Shown: positions 15,857 through 24,038, numbered from the stretch's first letter. The stretch: 31,686 bases of DNA from VAUL01 sp964603155 (GCA_964603155.1 CAZRTZ010000033.1:1-31686); one strand, 5' to 3'. Made by a program: numbers and translations. Notes: a model not told the origin generated them from the sequence alone.

Positions 15857-16818
15857 GGAATCTCCTGCCAGCAGCGGACCCGGTGCCCCGGAGCCACTTC
15901 GCGCAGGGGCGGCAACTCGCCGCGACACGGGGCGAACGCCGCAGGACAGCGTTCCAGAAACGGGCAGCCGTCGGGGAGGCGCCCGGGGGTCGGCACCGTC
16001 CCCTCGATCGGGTTCAGGCGCCGGCGCTTTTCACCGAGCTTCGGCACGCAGCCGAGCAAACCGGCGGTATAGGGGTGAAGCGGCGCGGCGAAGAGCGTCC
16101 CGACCGGCGCGGTCTCCATGATCAGGCCGGCGTACATGATCGCCACCCGCTCGGCAAACTGGGCGACGATCCCCAGATCGTGGGTGATCAGCAGCGTCGC
16201 CATGCCGCGCTCGGCCTTGGCCCTGGCCAGAAGCTCCATGATCTGGGCCTGAATGGTGACATCCAGGGCCGTGGTCGGTTCGTCGGCAATCAGCAGTTGC
16301 GGGTCGCAGGCCAGGGCCATGGCGATCATCACCCTCTGGCGTAGGCCCCCTGAAAGCTGGTGAGGATAGTCGCAAGCCCGCTCCGCGGGAGCTGGGATGC
16401 CAACCCGGCCGAGCATCTCCACGGCACCGGCGGCCGCCGCTTCCCTGTCATCCCCCCGGTGCAGGCGTAGGACTTCAGCCACCTGATCGCCGACCCGCAG
16501 CACCGGGTTAAGGGAGGTCATCGGCTCCTGGAAGATCATGCCGATGCGGTTGCCGCGCACCCGGCGCATCTCGGGGAGCGGCATGCGCAGCAGATCCTGA
16601 CCGGCAAAAGTGATCTCGCCGTTGACGATCCGCCCCGGCTCCGGGACCAGGCGCAGCAGCGACAGGGCGGTCAACGACTTGCCACACCCCGACTCGCCGA
16701 CCAGCGCCAGCGTCTCGCCGGCATCGATCTGCAGGTCGATGCCGTTGATCGCCTTGACCAGTCCAGCCGGCGTGAAGAAGAAGGTCTGCAGGTTGCGAAT
16801 GTCGAGCAAGGGCGCCAT
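15853..16818 (-). CDS. Oligopeptide/dipeptide ABC transporter ATP-binding protein, OppD/DppD type
   Basis: 321 residues from the ATG at 16818 (MAPLLDIRNLQTFF), the family-typical start. An ATG at 16857 would add 13 non-conserved residues. Walker A GESGCGKS (41-48), IFQEPMTSLNP, signature QLSGGLRQRVMIAMALA, Walker B LLIADEPTTALDVT and ITHDLGIVAQ are complete. The C-terminal OppD extension includes HPYTAGLL and the cysteine set CPFLERCPAAFAPC plus RC near the end. It pairs with OppF (4-base overlap). Together they are the cytoplasmic motor of an importer whose permeases must be encoded elsewhere. Divergent from the PHP gene, 99 bases apart. Confidence 0.9.
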   Translation of the reverse strand: MAPLLDIRNLQTFFFTPAGLVKAINGIDLQIDAGETLALVGESGCGKSLTALSLLRLVPEPGRIVNGEITFAGQDLLRMPLPEMRRVRGNRIGMIFQEPMTSLNPVLRVGDQVAEVLRLHRGDDREAAAAGAVEMLGRVGIPAPAERACDYPHQLSGGLRQRVMIAMALACDPQLLIADEPTTALDVTIQAQIMELLARAKAERGMATLLITHDLGIVAQFAERVAIMYAGLIMETAPVGTLFAAPLHPYTAGLLGCVPKLGEKRRRLNPIEGTVPTPGRLPDGCPFLERCPAAFAPCRGELPPLREVAPGHRVRCWQEIP

Positions 16819-16917
16819 CAAGTTATCCGGAGACGATATCGGCAAACAGGGAAACATGCCGTCCCGAGGTTGTCAATCACCTTGGAGGATGGCGGGCATC
16901 ATGCTATATGAGGGGTC

Positions 16918-17796
16918 ATGAGCACAACCGATCTCGCCGGCTGCGTCGACCTGCACATCCACAGCACCTGCTCCGACGGCACCCTGGCCCCGGCTGCCCT
17001 GGTGGCCGAAGCCGCCACCCTCGGTTTGCGGGCCATCGCCCTGGCCGACCACGACAACATCGACGGTATCGCTTTGGCGATGAAGGCCGGAGCGGCTTGC
17101 GGCGTCGAAATCGTAACCGGGGTGGAGCTTTCGGTGCTCTGGGGGGAGTTGAACGACCTGCACCTGCTCGGCTACGCCTTCGATCCGGAGCACCCCGCTC
17201 TGGGCGAGGCCCTGATCGAATTCCGCGCCTTCCGCACCAACCGCAGCCGGATGATTCTGGAACGGATCAACGTGCAGTTGGCCGAAGAGCGCCGCGCCCC
17301 CCTCCCCTTTGATCAGATCACTGCCCGCGCCGGTGGCACCCTCGGCCGCCCGCATATCGGCCAGGCGCTGATAGCCGCCGGCTACGTTCGCACCATGGAG
17401 GACGCCTTCAACCGCTACCTGGTCCCCTGCAACGTGTCGAAACGCTACTTCCCGATCGATGAGGCCATCGCCCTGATCCACGCGGCCGGCGGCTGCGCCG
17501 TGCTGGCCCATCCGATGTTCATCCCCGTTGACGACCGACAACTGGAAGCGCTTCTCGACACCTTTGTCGCCATGGGGCTGGACGGCATCGAATGCTGGTG
17601 CGGCGGAGCGGACAATGCCACGGTCGATCGCCTGCTGACCCTGGCAAGGCGCAAGGGGCTGATCTGCACCGGCGGCTCGGATTTTCACCAACCCGGAAGC
17701 GGGCCGACTCTGGGCCGCGGTCTGGGGAACCTGAGAATCCCTTATGCTTGCGTGGAGGAGTTGCGGGAGCGGGCAGAACGGTACCAACGCGGTTGA
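16918..17796 (+). CDS. PHP-domain phosphoesterase (YciV/RNase AM-like)
   Basis: A 292-residue protein with the full set of PHP motifs: DLHIHSTCSDG (11-21), ADHDN (43-47), GVELS (68-72), RPHIGQAL, LAHP, and GSDFHQP near the C-terminus. These histidines and aspartates bind the metal cluster. The insertion beginning after GVELS and the overall length match the YciV/TrpH family, whose studied member RNase AM acts on 5' ends of RNA and on 3',5'-nucleotide bisphosphates. That biochemistry is known for the family and only inferred here. The ATG at 16918 follows aggggtc. The stop codon TGA is part of a ggttgagtcg repeat element, as seen for ybaK. Confidence 0.88.
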   Translation: MSTTDLAGCVDLHIHSTCSDGTLAPAALVAEAATLGLRAIALADHDNIDGIALAMKAGAACGVEIVTGVELSVLWGELNDLHLLGYAFDPEHPALGEALIEFRAFRTNRSRMILERINVQLAEERRAPLPFDQITARAGGTLGRPHIGQALIAAGYVRTMEDAFNRYLVPCNVSKRYFPIDEAIALIHAAGGCAVLAHPMFIPVDDRQLEALLDTFVAMGLDGIECWCGGADNATVDRLLTLARRKGLICTGGSDFHQPGSGPTLGRGLGNLRIPYACVEELRERAERYQRG

Positions 17797-17847
17797 GTCG
17801 TTGAGTGGTGAAGTCGTCTGAACCAATAGACCAATTCACCACTCAAC
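17792..17847. repeat. Intergenic GTTGA-type element, copy 2, with 13-bp hairpin between convergent genes
   Basis: GTTGAGTCGTT (17792-17802) overlaps the PHP stop codon. A perfect 13-bp inverted repeat, gttgagtggtgaa (17800-17812) and ttcaccactcaac (17835-17847), encloses a 22-base loop. It lies between the convergent PHP and mntP genes and may act as a bidirectional transcription stop, although no T run follows. The same sequence blocks occur at 607-668. Confidence 0.65.
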
Positions 17848-17864
17848 AGCTTAACGCTCCCGCC

Positions 17865-18431
17865 CTACCCTCCTCCCAAATGCTCGATCACGATCTTGAC
17901 CCCGATCCCGATCAGCACCAGTCCTCCCAGAATTTCGACGCGCGGGCCCCAATGATCACCGGCCCGGCGACCGATCAGCATCCCCGCCACCGTCAGCACC
18001 CCCGCCACCAGGCCGATCACCAGAGCCGGCCACCAGATCGCCACGCCGAGCAGGCTCAAGGAGAAACCGACCGCGAGCGCATCGATGCTGGTCGCCACCG
18101 AGAGGACCACCAGGTTCATCCCCCGGGTCGGATCGCTGGCCTGCGCCTTGTGCTCCTCAGCGGCAAAGGCCTCCTTGAGCATCTTCCCACCCACGAACAC
18201 CAGCAATCCGAACGCGATCCAGTGATCCCAGGCCGCGACCTGCTGCTGCACGCTCAGGCCAGCCAGCCAGCCGACCACCGGCATCAGCGCCTGGAACAGG
18301 CCGAAGTGGAAACCGAGGCGAAAGAGATGCCGGCCGGTCAGGGCCGCGAGGCTCATCCCCGTCCCCAGCGCCACGGCAAAGGCGTCCATGGCCAGCGCCA
18401 GGGCGATCCCCAACAGCGTCAGAATATCCAC
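17865..18431 (-). CDS. mntP: Manganese efflux pump MntP
   Basis: A 188-residue membrane protein with six predicted helices and the internal duplication typical of MntP (formerly YebN, DUF204): ALAMDAFAVALG with D16 in the first half and SVATSIDALAVGFSLSLLG with D117 in the second. These correspond to the acidic residues needed for Mn(II) export. Start is GTG at 18431 with gaagg upstream, 10 bases after the stop of the DUF6178-like gene, so it is most likely expressed from that gene's promoter. No manganese riboswitch of the yybP-ykoY type is seen before it. Confidence 0.93.
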   Translation of the reverse strand: MDILTLLGIALALAMDAFAVALGTGMSLAALTGRHLFRLGFHFGLFQALMPVVGWLAGLSVQQQVAAWDHWIAFGLLVFVGGKMLKEAFAAEEHKAQASDPTRGMNLVVLSVATSIDALAVGFSLSLLGVAIWWPALVIGLVAGVLTVAGMLIGRRAGDHWGPRVEILGGLVLIGIGVKIVIEHLGGG

Positions 18432-18441
18432 GGGGCGGCCT

Positions 18442-20094
18442 TCACCGGTCGAGGCGGACGATCAACCCGCCGAGATAGCGCGGATCGAGATCGGCGGGGG
18501 CCACCGCACAGAACTCCTCGTCCCAGCGGGCCAGGGCGAATTCGCCGAAAGCGCCGCCGCCCGGGGTCAGCGACTCCAGCCAGGCAACGGTCCGTTCACG
18601 CAGCACCGGGTCAAGCCGCCCGTTGCGGCTGATCATCTGCTGCAATTCCGCAAGCTCCCCGACGCCAAGCGGCAGCGGCGCGAAGGCGCGGCCCAGCAAC
18701 TGGTTGGCCAGGGCGGTCAAAAAGAGCGCCGAGAGCGTCAACTCGTTCCCCTGCCCGGGCTGACAGCCTTCCAGCTCCCAGGCCTCCGGCTCAGGGAGCG
18801 GAAACGGGAAATGCTCGTCAAACAGGCGGGCCATCACCTCGCAGCGCTCGAGCCACTCCTGTGCGAGGCGGACTTCGCGCAGGGCGGCAAACGGGCGCTG
18901 CCCGCCGCGGCCCGGACGCACCAGACTCTCAGGAATGTGCGGCCGCCGCAACAGCAGGGCTTCCAGCAAGGTGCGGAAAGGCGGGTCGAGATAGGGACCG
19001 ACCGGGGTTTTGCGGATGGCCCCGGCCCGCTGCTGCAGGCGCAGGGTCAGGCTGAAGCCGAGCCGGAACAGTTGCTCGGCGTAGTTGTCCTGCAAGACTT
19101 TCCCGGCCTGCTCGAGGTCATCTCCGGCCAGGTATTCCAGCGCCAGATCGAGAAGGCCCAACGCTCCTTGCGCTGCGGTACGCGCCTCCTCGAGGTTCCC
19201 CGCTTCGACGTGGTCGGCCATCAGCACCTTGTTGAGCAGACAGGCCAGCTCCCAGGCCGTCCCGCCATCGACCCCCTGAGCCAGAATCCGTCCGCTCAAC
19301 CCGCCGCTACGGGCCAGTTGCAGAAGTTGCCCGGAGACGGCCGTGCCCTCTCCGCCGAGCGGCGCCCGCGCCCTCCCGGCAGCACTGAAGCTTTCGGGGT
19401 CGAGCCAGGCATAGACGTCCAGGGCCGCATGGGGATCGGGAATCCCCTGGTCCAGCAGCCGGCTGTTCCGCTCATGGTAGACCGTTTCCTCGAGCAGGCT
19501 CTCCCCTTCGGCCCGTGCCGCTTCCAGCAAGGTGCGAAACATGTCGGCATCGTAACGGAACAGGAGATCGAGCAAGGTGCCGAACAGCTTGGCCCCGGAT
19601 TCGTCGCGGAACTCAAGCTGGTAACCGCCGTCCCGGTTCATCGCGGCGATCCGCACATCCTCTTCCTCGATCTCCTCGGGACCCGAGAGAACCACAACCT
19701 CGCGCTGCACCATGAGCACCAGCAGCTCGAAGTTCATCTGCTGCAGGGTTGCGACCACCTCGTCTTCTTCCCCGTCCAGCAGCACTGCCAGCCAGATACG
19801 GGCCTTTGCCGGATCGAAAAGGTCTCCCTGCCAGCAGTCGAAATCGAAGAGCAGCGTCCACTGCTCGGCACTGGCCATGCCGAGCAGCTCCGGCAACTGG
19901 TCCGGGCCGAGTTCCTTGCAGATCAGGTAGAGGTCCTGGGGCGGAAGCTCGGCGAGCAGTTCGTCGCCGTCGGCAAGGTCGAGCAGAAGGTTGACTTTTT
20001 GCCGCGCGGAGAGGAAACGCAGCCGCTCGAGTTGCTCCGGGCGCGACAGCGTCGCAAACCGGTTCGGGCTGACTGATTGGGGGGGGTTCGACAT
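18442..20094 (-). CDS. Large uncharacterised protein, DUF6178-like
   Basis: A 550-residue, acidic, Leu/Glu-rich soluble protein with no signal peptide or membrane helix. The N-terminus (FATLSRPEQLERLRFLSARQKVNLLLDL) and the repeated helical pattern (DLYLICKELGPDQLPELLGM; IWLAVLLDGEEDEVVATLQQM) resemble the DUF6178 family of Desulfobacterota as I remember it. No catalytic motif can be seen. The alternating short helices suggest a HEAT/TPR-like or regulatory scaffold. The ATG follows AAGGAGG. The gene is 10 bases upstream of mntP, and a regulatory or metal-related link is possible but unproven. Confidence 0.8.
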   Translation of the reverse strand: MSNPPQSVSPNRFATLSRPEQLERLRFLSARQKVNLLLDLADGDELLAELPPQDLYLICKELGPDQLPELLGMASAEQWTLLFDFDCWQGDLFDPAKARIWLAVLLDGEEDEVVATLQQMNFELLVLMVQREVVVLSGPEEIEEEDVRIAAMNRDGGYQLEFRDESGAKLFGTLLDLLFRYDADMFRTLLEAARAEGESLLEETVYHERNSRLLDQGIPDPHAALDVYAWLDPESFSAAGRARAPLGGEGTAVSGQLLQLARSGGLSGRILAQGVDGGTAWELACLLNKVLMADHVEAGNLEEARTAAQGALGLLDLALEYLAGDDLEQAGKVLQDNYAEQLFRLGFSLTLRLQQRAGAIRKTPVGPYLDPPFRTLLEALLLRRPHIPESLVRPGRGGQRPFAALREVRLAQEWLERCEVMARLFDEHFPFPLPEPEAWELEGCQPGQGNELTLSALFLTALANQLLGRAFAPLPLGVGELAELQQMISRNGRLDPVLRERTVAWLESLTPGGGAFGEFALARWDEEFCAVAPADLDPRYLGGLIVRLDR

Positions 20095-20250
20095 CGGCAG
20101 ACCTCCTTGGGGAGTGGCAATGTAATGCCGGGCGCCGCTGCGGTCAAGTCGCCATTGCGCAAAGCCCCATCGCCGGCTTTGCGACGCCCCGCCGGCGATA
20201 CATTTCCTGTGGACGGCGTCGGGCCACCCGGTCTAAGCTCGCCACTAATC

Positions 20251-21447
20251 ATGCCGGGACCATTGACCGTCGCCAAAAGACTCTTTCCCATCACCTGCCA
20301 TGACCGCGTGCTCCTGGCCGGCGGCAGTGTACGCGACACGCTGCTGGGGAGAAACTGCCAGGATCTCGACCTCATCGCGATCCTCCCCGAAGCCGAATTG
20401 CGCCACTGCGGCTTCCGCCCGGTCAGCGGCAAGACCACGGCGCCGATCTGGTTCCGCGGTACTCCCGACCTCGGCAAGGTCGAGGTCACCCGACTGGATG
20501 ATGCAGGCGGCCTCGCTGCGGACCTGCGCCGGCGCGACTTCACCATCAATGCCATGGCCATGCGCCTCTCGGGTGAGCTGCTCGACCCCCTGAACGGACG
20601 GGACGACCTGCAGGCCGGATTCTTGCGCGCCTGCTCCGCGACGAGCTTCGTCGACGACCCGCTGCGTATCTTCCGGACCCTGCGCTTCGAGACCGACGGC
20701 TGGCGCACGGTTCCCGCCACCGAGAGGCTGCTGCAGGAAGGCGACTGGTCCGCACCACTCCAAGCCATTCCGGTCGAGCGTTTCAGCCGCGAGCTGCTCA
20801 AGGCTCTGGCCGCCGCGCAGCCGGAGCGCTTCCTGCTGCGCATGGTCGAGCTGAATGTCGGCCGGCACTGGCTCCCCGAACTGTTTCGCATGAGCGCCGT
20901 CCCTGCCGGCCCCCTCCAATACCACCCGGAAGGGGACCTGCTGACCCACGCCGTCGAGGTCCTGCAACGGGCCACGGTGCTCAGCAGCGATCCGTTGACC
21001 CGCTTCTGCGCCTTCTTCCACGATCTTGGCAAGCTGGCCACCGATCCGGCCAGCTATCCGAAGCATCACGGGCACGAGGATGCCGGCGCCCGGATGGCAG
21101 GGGCGTTCTGCTCGCGACTCGCCCTCCCCGCCGGCTACCGCAGGGCACTCGCCTGGGTCAGCCGGCTGCATCCCCACCTCAACCGCTGGGAGGAGTTGCG
21201 CGACGCCACCCGCATCAGGATTGCCGAGCAGGCACTGAAGGCCGGCATCGCCGAAATCCTCCCGGTGGTGGCCCGGGCCGACAAGGCCGGAGCCGCCACC
21301 CCTGCCGGCTGGCCGCTGGCGCTGGCGGTTGCCGTCATGACCACAGCTGACCTTGGCATCGACGCTGAGCGCCTGGCGGCCATGCCGCAACCGCACCGGC
21401 CGGCATTCATTCTGCAAAAGCGGGTGGAAAAACTCCGGCGGATGTAA
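20251..21447 (+). CDS. tRNA nucleotidyltransferase/poly(A) polymerase family protein with HD domain (CCA-adding type)
   Basis: 398 residues from the ATG at 20251. The open frame continues upstream to 20077, but that part overlaps the divergent DUF6178-like gene start and is not family-like. Class II nucleotidyltransferase motifs: LLAGGSVRDTLLG (GGSVRD 24-29), the metal-binding DLD (38-40), RRRDFTINAMAM (93-104), and DDPLRIFRTLRF (135-146, motif C/D region). An HD domain follows with H257-D258 in FFHDLGKLAT and HHGHEDAGA. Such enzymes add or repair the 3' CCA of tRNA; a poly(A) polymerase activity is also possible in this family. The Shine-Dalgarno is poor. The terminator hairpin at 21450-21479 is shared with the convergent cysteine-rich gene. 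Confidence 0.85.
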   Translation: MPGPLTVAKRLFPITCHDRVLLAGGSVRDTLLGRNCQDLDLIAILPEAELRHCGFRPVSGKTTAPIWFRGTPDLGKVEVTRLDDAGGLAADLRRRDFTINAMAMRLSGELLDPLNGRDDLQAGFLRACSATSFVDDPLRIFRTLRFETDGWRTVPATERLLQEGDWSAPLQAIPVERFSRELLKALAAAQPERFLLRMVELNVGRHWLPELFRMSAVPAGPLQYHPEGDLLTHAVEVLQRATVLSSDPLTRFCAFFHDLGKLATDPASYPKHHGHEDAGARMAGAFCSRLALPAGYRRALAWVSRLHPHLNRWEELRDATRIRIAEQALKAGIAEILPVVARADKAGAATPAGWPLALAVAVMTTADLGIDAERLAAMPQPHRPAFILQKRVEKLRRM

Positions 21448-21449
21448 AG

Positions 21450-21479
21450 AAATGGCCGCCCCGACGAGGGCGGCCATTT
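21450..21479. terminator. Bidirectional terminator hairpin
   Basis: Perfect 11-bp stem aaatggccgcc (21450-21460) / ggcggccattt (21469-21479) with an 8-base loop. It lies between the convergent nucleotidyltransferase and cysteine-rich genes. Both strands end the stem in TTT, and the minus strand continues tctttac. Confidence 0.8.
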
Positions 21480-21502
21480 GCAATGCATGCGCGTCTGACT
21501 GG

Positions 21503-21937
21503 TCATTTCTTCTCTTCCGGCTGCTTCACGCAGCAGGGCTTGTCGCACCCGCCGCCCCCAGGCTGCATGCCGTGGGCGCAGCCGTACTCCGGTTTCTTTT
21601 TCGGGTAGGCGCGCAGATCCTTGCCGCAGGCGCACTTGCCGGGATTGGCGGGATCGGCCTTGCACTTGCAACCGTCCGGACAGGCACACACGTAAACCTT
21701 GTCGGCATCCTCCTTAAGCACCTGCTTCTCGATCAAATCCTTGCCGCACGCGCAGTTGCCGGCCTTCTCGGCCATCATGTCGCAGCCGCAGGCGGGACCG
21801 CAGCCGCAGATGTAAACCTTCTTGATCGCCTCATCCGCCTTCTGCTGCTCGGCCATCGCCGGCACGATCCACAGCAGCACCAGCGCAAGTACGACCAGCA
21901 GGGCACCGATACCCCGGTTCAACGTTTGCTTTTGCAT
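21503..21937 (-). CDS. Secreted protein with tandem Cys-rich repeats (metallothionein-like, unrecognised)
   Basis: 144 residues from the ATG at 21937, chosen because CAGGAGG lies 8 bases upstream; the open frame runs further but without a ribosome site. A signal peptide or N-terminal helix (GIGALLVVLALVLLWIVPAMA) is followed by two copies of CxCx3CxCx9CxCGKDL: VYICGCGPACGCD...CACGKDLI and VYVCACPDGCKCK...CACGKDLR. A tail contains YGCAHGM and CDKPCC. That makes 16 cysteines in about 105 mature residues, spaced as for metal binding. I infer a periplasmic metal-binding or metal-buffering protein. There is no CXXCH, so it is not a cytochrome. Its start codon lies inside a perfect inverted repeat (21935-21978). 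Confidence 0.82.
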   Translation of the reverse strand: MQKQTLNRGIGALLVVLALVLLWIVPAMAEQQKADEAIKKVYICGCGPACGCDMMAEKAGNCACGKDLIEKQVLKEDADKVYVCACPDGCKCKADPANPGKCACGKDLRAYPKKKPEYGCAHGMQPGGGGCDKPCCVKQPEEKK

Positions 21938-21978
21938 GCCCAGACCTCCTGATAAAGTTTTTTTAAGCTCTGGGCATG
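21935..21978 (-). promoter_or_regulatory. Perfect 10-bp inverted repeat enclosing the Shine-Dalgarno and start codon of the Cys-rich gene
   Basis: catgcccaga (21935-21944) and tctgggcatg (21969-21978) are exact inverted repeats separated by 24 bases. In the minus-strand transcript the second arm contains the AUG start and the loop contains AGGAGG and an A-rich stretch. This could be an RNA hairpin controlling translation or, as DNA, a dyad operator. Either reading would put the cysteine-rich gene under dedicated control. Confidence 0.6.
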
Positions 21979-22054
21979 TTAAACATTCAATCTTTTGCAT
22001 GCAAGCGGGGAATTTCCAGCTATGCTTTTAAATCATGCCCCGGAGTGTTTGACC

Positions 22055-22795
22055 ATGTCCGTGCGCCGTCTGATCACCGTCCTGCTCCTGTTGCCGCTGC
22101 TGCAGGCGGTGCCCGCCGGCGCGCTCGATCTGGCCGCCCTGGTGCGGGAGGTCGAACAGCAGTATCACGGCGTCTCCTCCCACGCCCTCACCGACATGTC
22201 GGTCCGCACCGCCAACTGGGAGCGAACCTTGAGCATGGAAGCCTGGTCGCTGGGGCGCGACTATTTCCTGGTGCGCATCTGGGAACCGGCCAAAGAGCGC
22301 GGCGTCGCCACCCTCAAGCGCGAGCGCGAAGTCTGGAACTACCTTCCCAAAGTCGACCGCACCATCAAGATCCCCCCATCGATGATGGGCGGCAGCTGGA
22401 TGGGTAGCCACATCACCAACGACGACCTGGTCAAGGCCAATCATGTCGACGAGGACTACACCTTCCGCCTGCTTGAGGAGAGCGACCGCCACTGGCTCAT
22501 CGAGTGCACTCCGAAACCGGACGCTGCCGTCATCTGGGGGAAGATCATCTACCGTCTTGGCAAGCAGCCGCGGGTGCCGCTGCAGATCGACTACTACGAC
22601 GAGGAGCAGCAGCGGGTCAGGGAGATCCGTTTCGAAGAGGTGCAGCGGGTAGGCACACGGACGGTGCCGCTGCACCTGACCGTCACCCCCCTGGACAAAC
22701 CGGGGGAGCAGACGGTGCTGCACTACCGCGAACTCACGTTCGACCTCCCCCTGGAGCGCGGCTTCTTCAACCTGCGCTCGCTGCAGCAGCAGTAA
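22055..22795 (+). CDS. LolA-like outer-membrane lipoprotein-sorting family protein
   Basis: 246 residues from the ATG at 22055 (MSVRRLITVLLLLPLLQAVPAGA), chosen because it begins a good signal peptide and follows CGGAG. The mature part has the pattern of the COG2834 outer-membrane lipoprotein-sorting family, a LolA/LolB-fold half-barrel: TANWERTLSMEAWSLGRDYF, REVWNYLPKVDRTIKIPPSMMGGSWMGS, and LPLERGFFNLRSL. It is predicted to be periplasmic and to carry a hydrophobic ligand. It is the first gene of a tight plus-strand cluster with two FtsX-type permeases, a LolD-like ATPase and a predicted barrel, so it probably accepts the cargo extracted by that ABC system. It is not the canonical LolA by sequence. 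Confidence 0.87.
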   Translation: MSVRRLITVLLLLPLLQAVPAGALDLAALVREVEQQYHGVSSHALTDMSVRTANWERTLSMEAWSLGRDYFLVRIWEPAKERGVATLKREREVWNYLPKVDRTIKIPPSMMGGSWMGSHITNDDLVKANHVDEDYTFRLLEESDRHWLIECTPKPDAAVIWGKIIYRLGKQPRVPLQIDYYDEEQQRVREIRFEEVQRVGTRTVPLHLTVTPLDKPGEQTVLHYRELTFDLPLERGFFNLRSLQQQ

Positions 22796-22813
22796 CGGGA
22801 ACGGCGCCGCCGC

Positions 22814-24037
22814 ATGTTGATTTCACTGGCCTTCCGCAACCTCTGGCGCAACCGTCGCCGTACCCTGCTGACCCTTTCGGCCATGGTCGTTTCGGCATCG
22901 CTGCTGATTCTGGCCCTGGGGATCTTCTCCGGGATGATGGACGACATGCTGGCCACCACCACCGGCCTCTACCATGGCCACCTGGTCGTTGCCGCCCCCG
23001 ACTACCACCAGCGCCGCGACGTGCATGCCCATCTTGCCGCCGCCACCGCCGACCTGCCGGCCCTGACCACGCTCGCCGGCCTGCGCGGCCTCAGCCCGCG
23101 GCTGCGCGCCTTCGGCCTGCTCTCGCGCGAGCAGAGCAGTCAGCCGGTCGAACTGCTCGGCATCGATCCGCGCCGTGAGCCGCAAGTCACCAGCCTGCAC
23201 GACAAACTGGTTGCCGGACGCTACCTGCAGAACGCCGAAACCGACGCCATCCTCATCGGCAGTGCCCTGGCGAAAAAGCTTGCGGCCGGCATCGGCAGCG
23301 AAGTGGTTGTCGTCACCCAGGCCGCCGACGGCTCCATCGGCAACGAACTCTTCACCGTGCGCGGCATCTTTTCCACCGGCGACAGCCGTTACGACGGCCG
23401 GTTGGCCCTGACCAGCCTGACGGCCTTGCAACAGCTTCTGGTTCTCGACGGCCGCATCCACGAAGTGGTTGCAGCCCTTGACGACCCGATGCAGGCCTTC
23501 GCCGCGGCCGGGCGTCTCAACAGCACCCTGCCGACGGGAATCACCGCCCGCGACTGGGGCGAACTGCTGCCGGAGATGCGCGAAGCCATCGCCTCCTTCG
23601 ATGTCAGCCGCCTGATCGTCGCTGTCATTCTCTACCTGGCCACTGGTCTCGGGATTCTCAACACCTGCTTCATGTCGGTGATGGAACGTACCCGTGAATT
23701 CGGCCTGCTGCTCGCCGCGGGGATGCGCCCATGGGGGATTCGCCGCCTGGTGCTCCTCGAATCGCTGCTGCTCGGCATCATCGGCCTGGGCTGCGGCCTG
23801 CTCGGCGGCGGATTGTTCACCTGGTACATGGCGGCGGTCGGTATCGACCTTTCCGCAACCATCACCCCGGTCACCTACGCCGGCAGCACCATCCTGCCAC
23901 GACTGCGTGCCGTTTTCGCTCCGGCTAACTTCTGCATTCCGGCGGTCCTGCTCCTGTTGGTGGCCATCCTGGCCGGTTTCCTACCGGCCAACCGCGCCGC
24001 CCGCCTCGACCCGGTGACGGCGCTGCGGGAGGAATAA
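22814..24037 (+). CDS. FtsX/LolE-type ABC transporter permease 1
   Basis: 407 residues with MacB/LolCE topology: one N-terminal helix (about 17-40) after the FRNLWRNRRRTLLTL amphipathic segment, a large periplasmic domain (about 45-265), and three C-terminal helices. Between the second and third helices lies the coupling motif MERTREFGLLLAAGM, and the protein ends in PANRAARLDPVTALREE. Such permeases extract lipids or lipoproteins from the inner-membrane outer leaflet, or transmit force without transport. It starts 18 bases after the LolA-like gene and is separated from permease 2 by a 73-base gap containing repeat sequence. Confidence 0.9.
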   Translation: MLISLAFRNLWRNRRRTLLTLSAMVVSASLLILALGIFSGMMDDMLATTTGLYHGHLVVAAPDYHQRRDVHAHLAAATADLPALTTLAGLRGLSPRLRAFGLLSREQSSQPVELLGIDPRREPQVTSLHDKLVAGRYLQNAETDAILIGSALAKKLAAGIGSEVVVVTQAADGSIGNELFTVRGIFSTGDSRYDGRLALTSLTALQQLLVLDGRIHEVVAALDDPMQAFAAAGRLNSTLPTGITARDWGELLPEMREAIASFDVSRLIVAVILYLATGLGILNTCFMSVMERTREFGLLLAAGMRPWGIRRLVLLESLLLGIIGLGCGLLGGGLFTWYMAAVGIDLSATITPVTYAGSTILPRLRAVFAPANFCIPAVLLLLVAILAGFLPANRAARLDPVTALREE

Positions 24038-24038
24038 T

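Noticed and set aside
18432..18441. Manganese (yybP-ykoY) riboswitch before mntP
   Set aside because: The gene is only 10 bases from the upstream coding region, leaving no room.
18388..20076. 562-residue plus-strand frame
   Set aside because: Antisense to the DUF6178-like gene. High Gln/Arg content is typical of a GC-rich shadow frame.
20077..20250. N-terminal extension of the tRNA nucleotidyltransferase
   Set aside because: It overlaps the start of the divergent DUF6178-like gene, and the residues do not resemble the family N-terminus.
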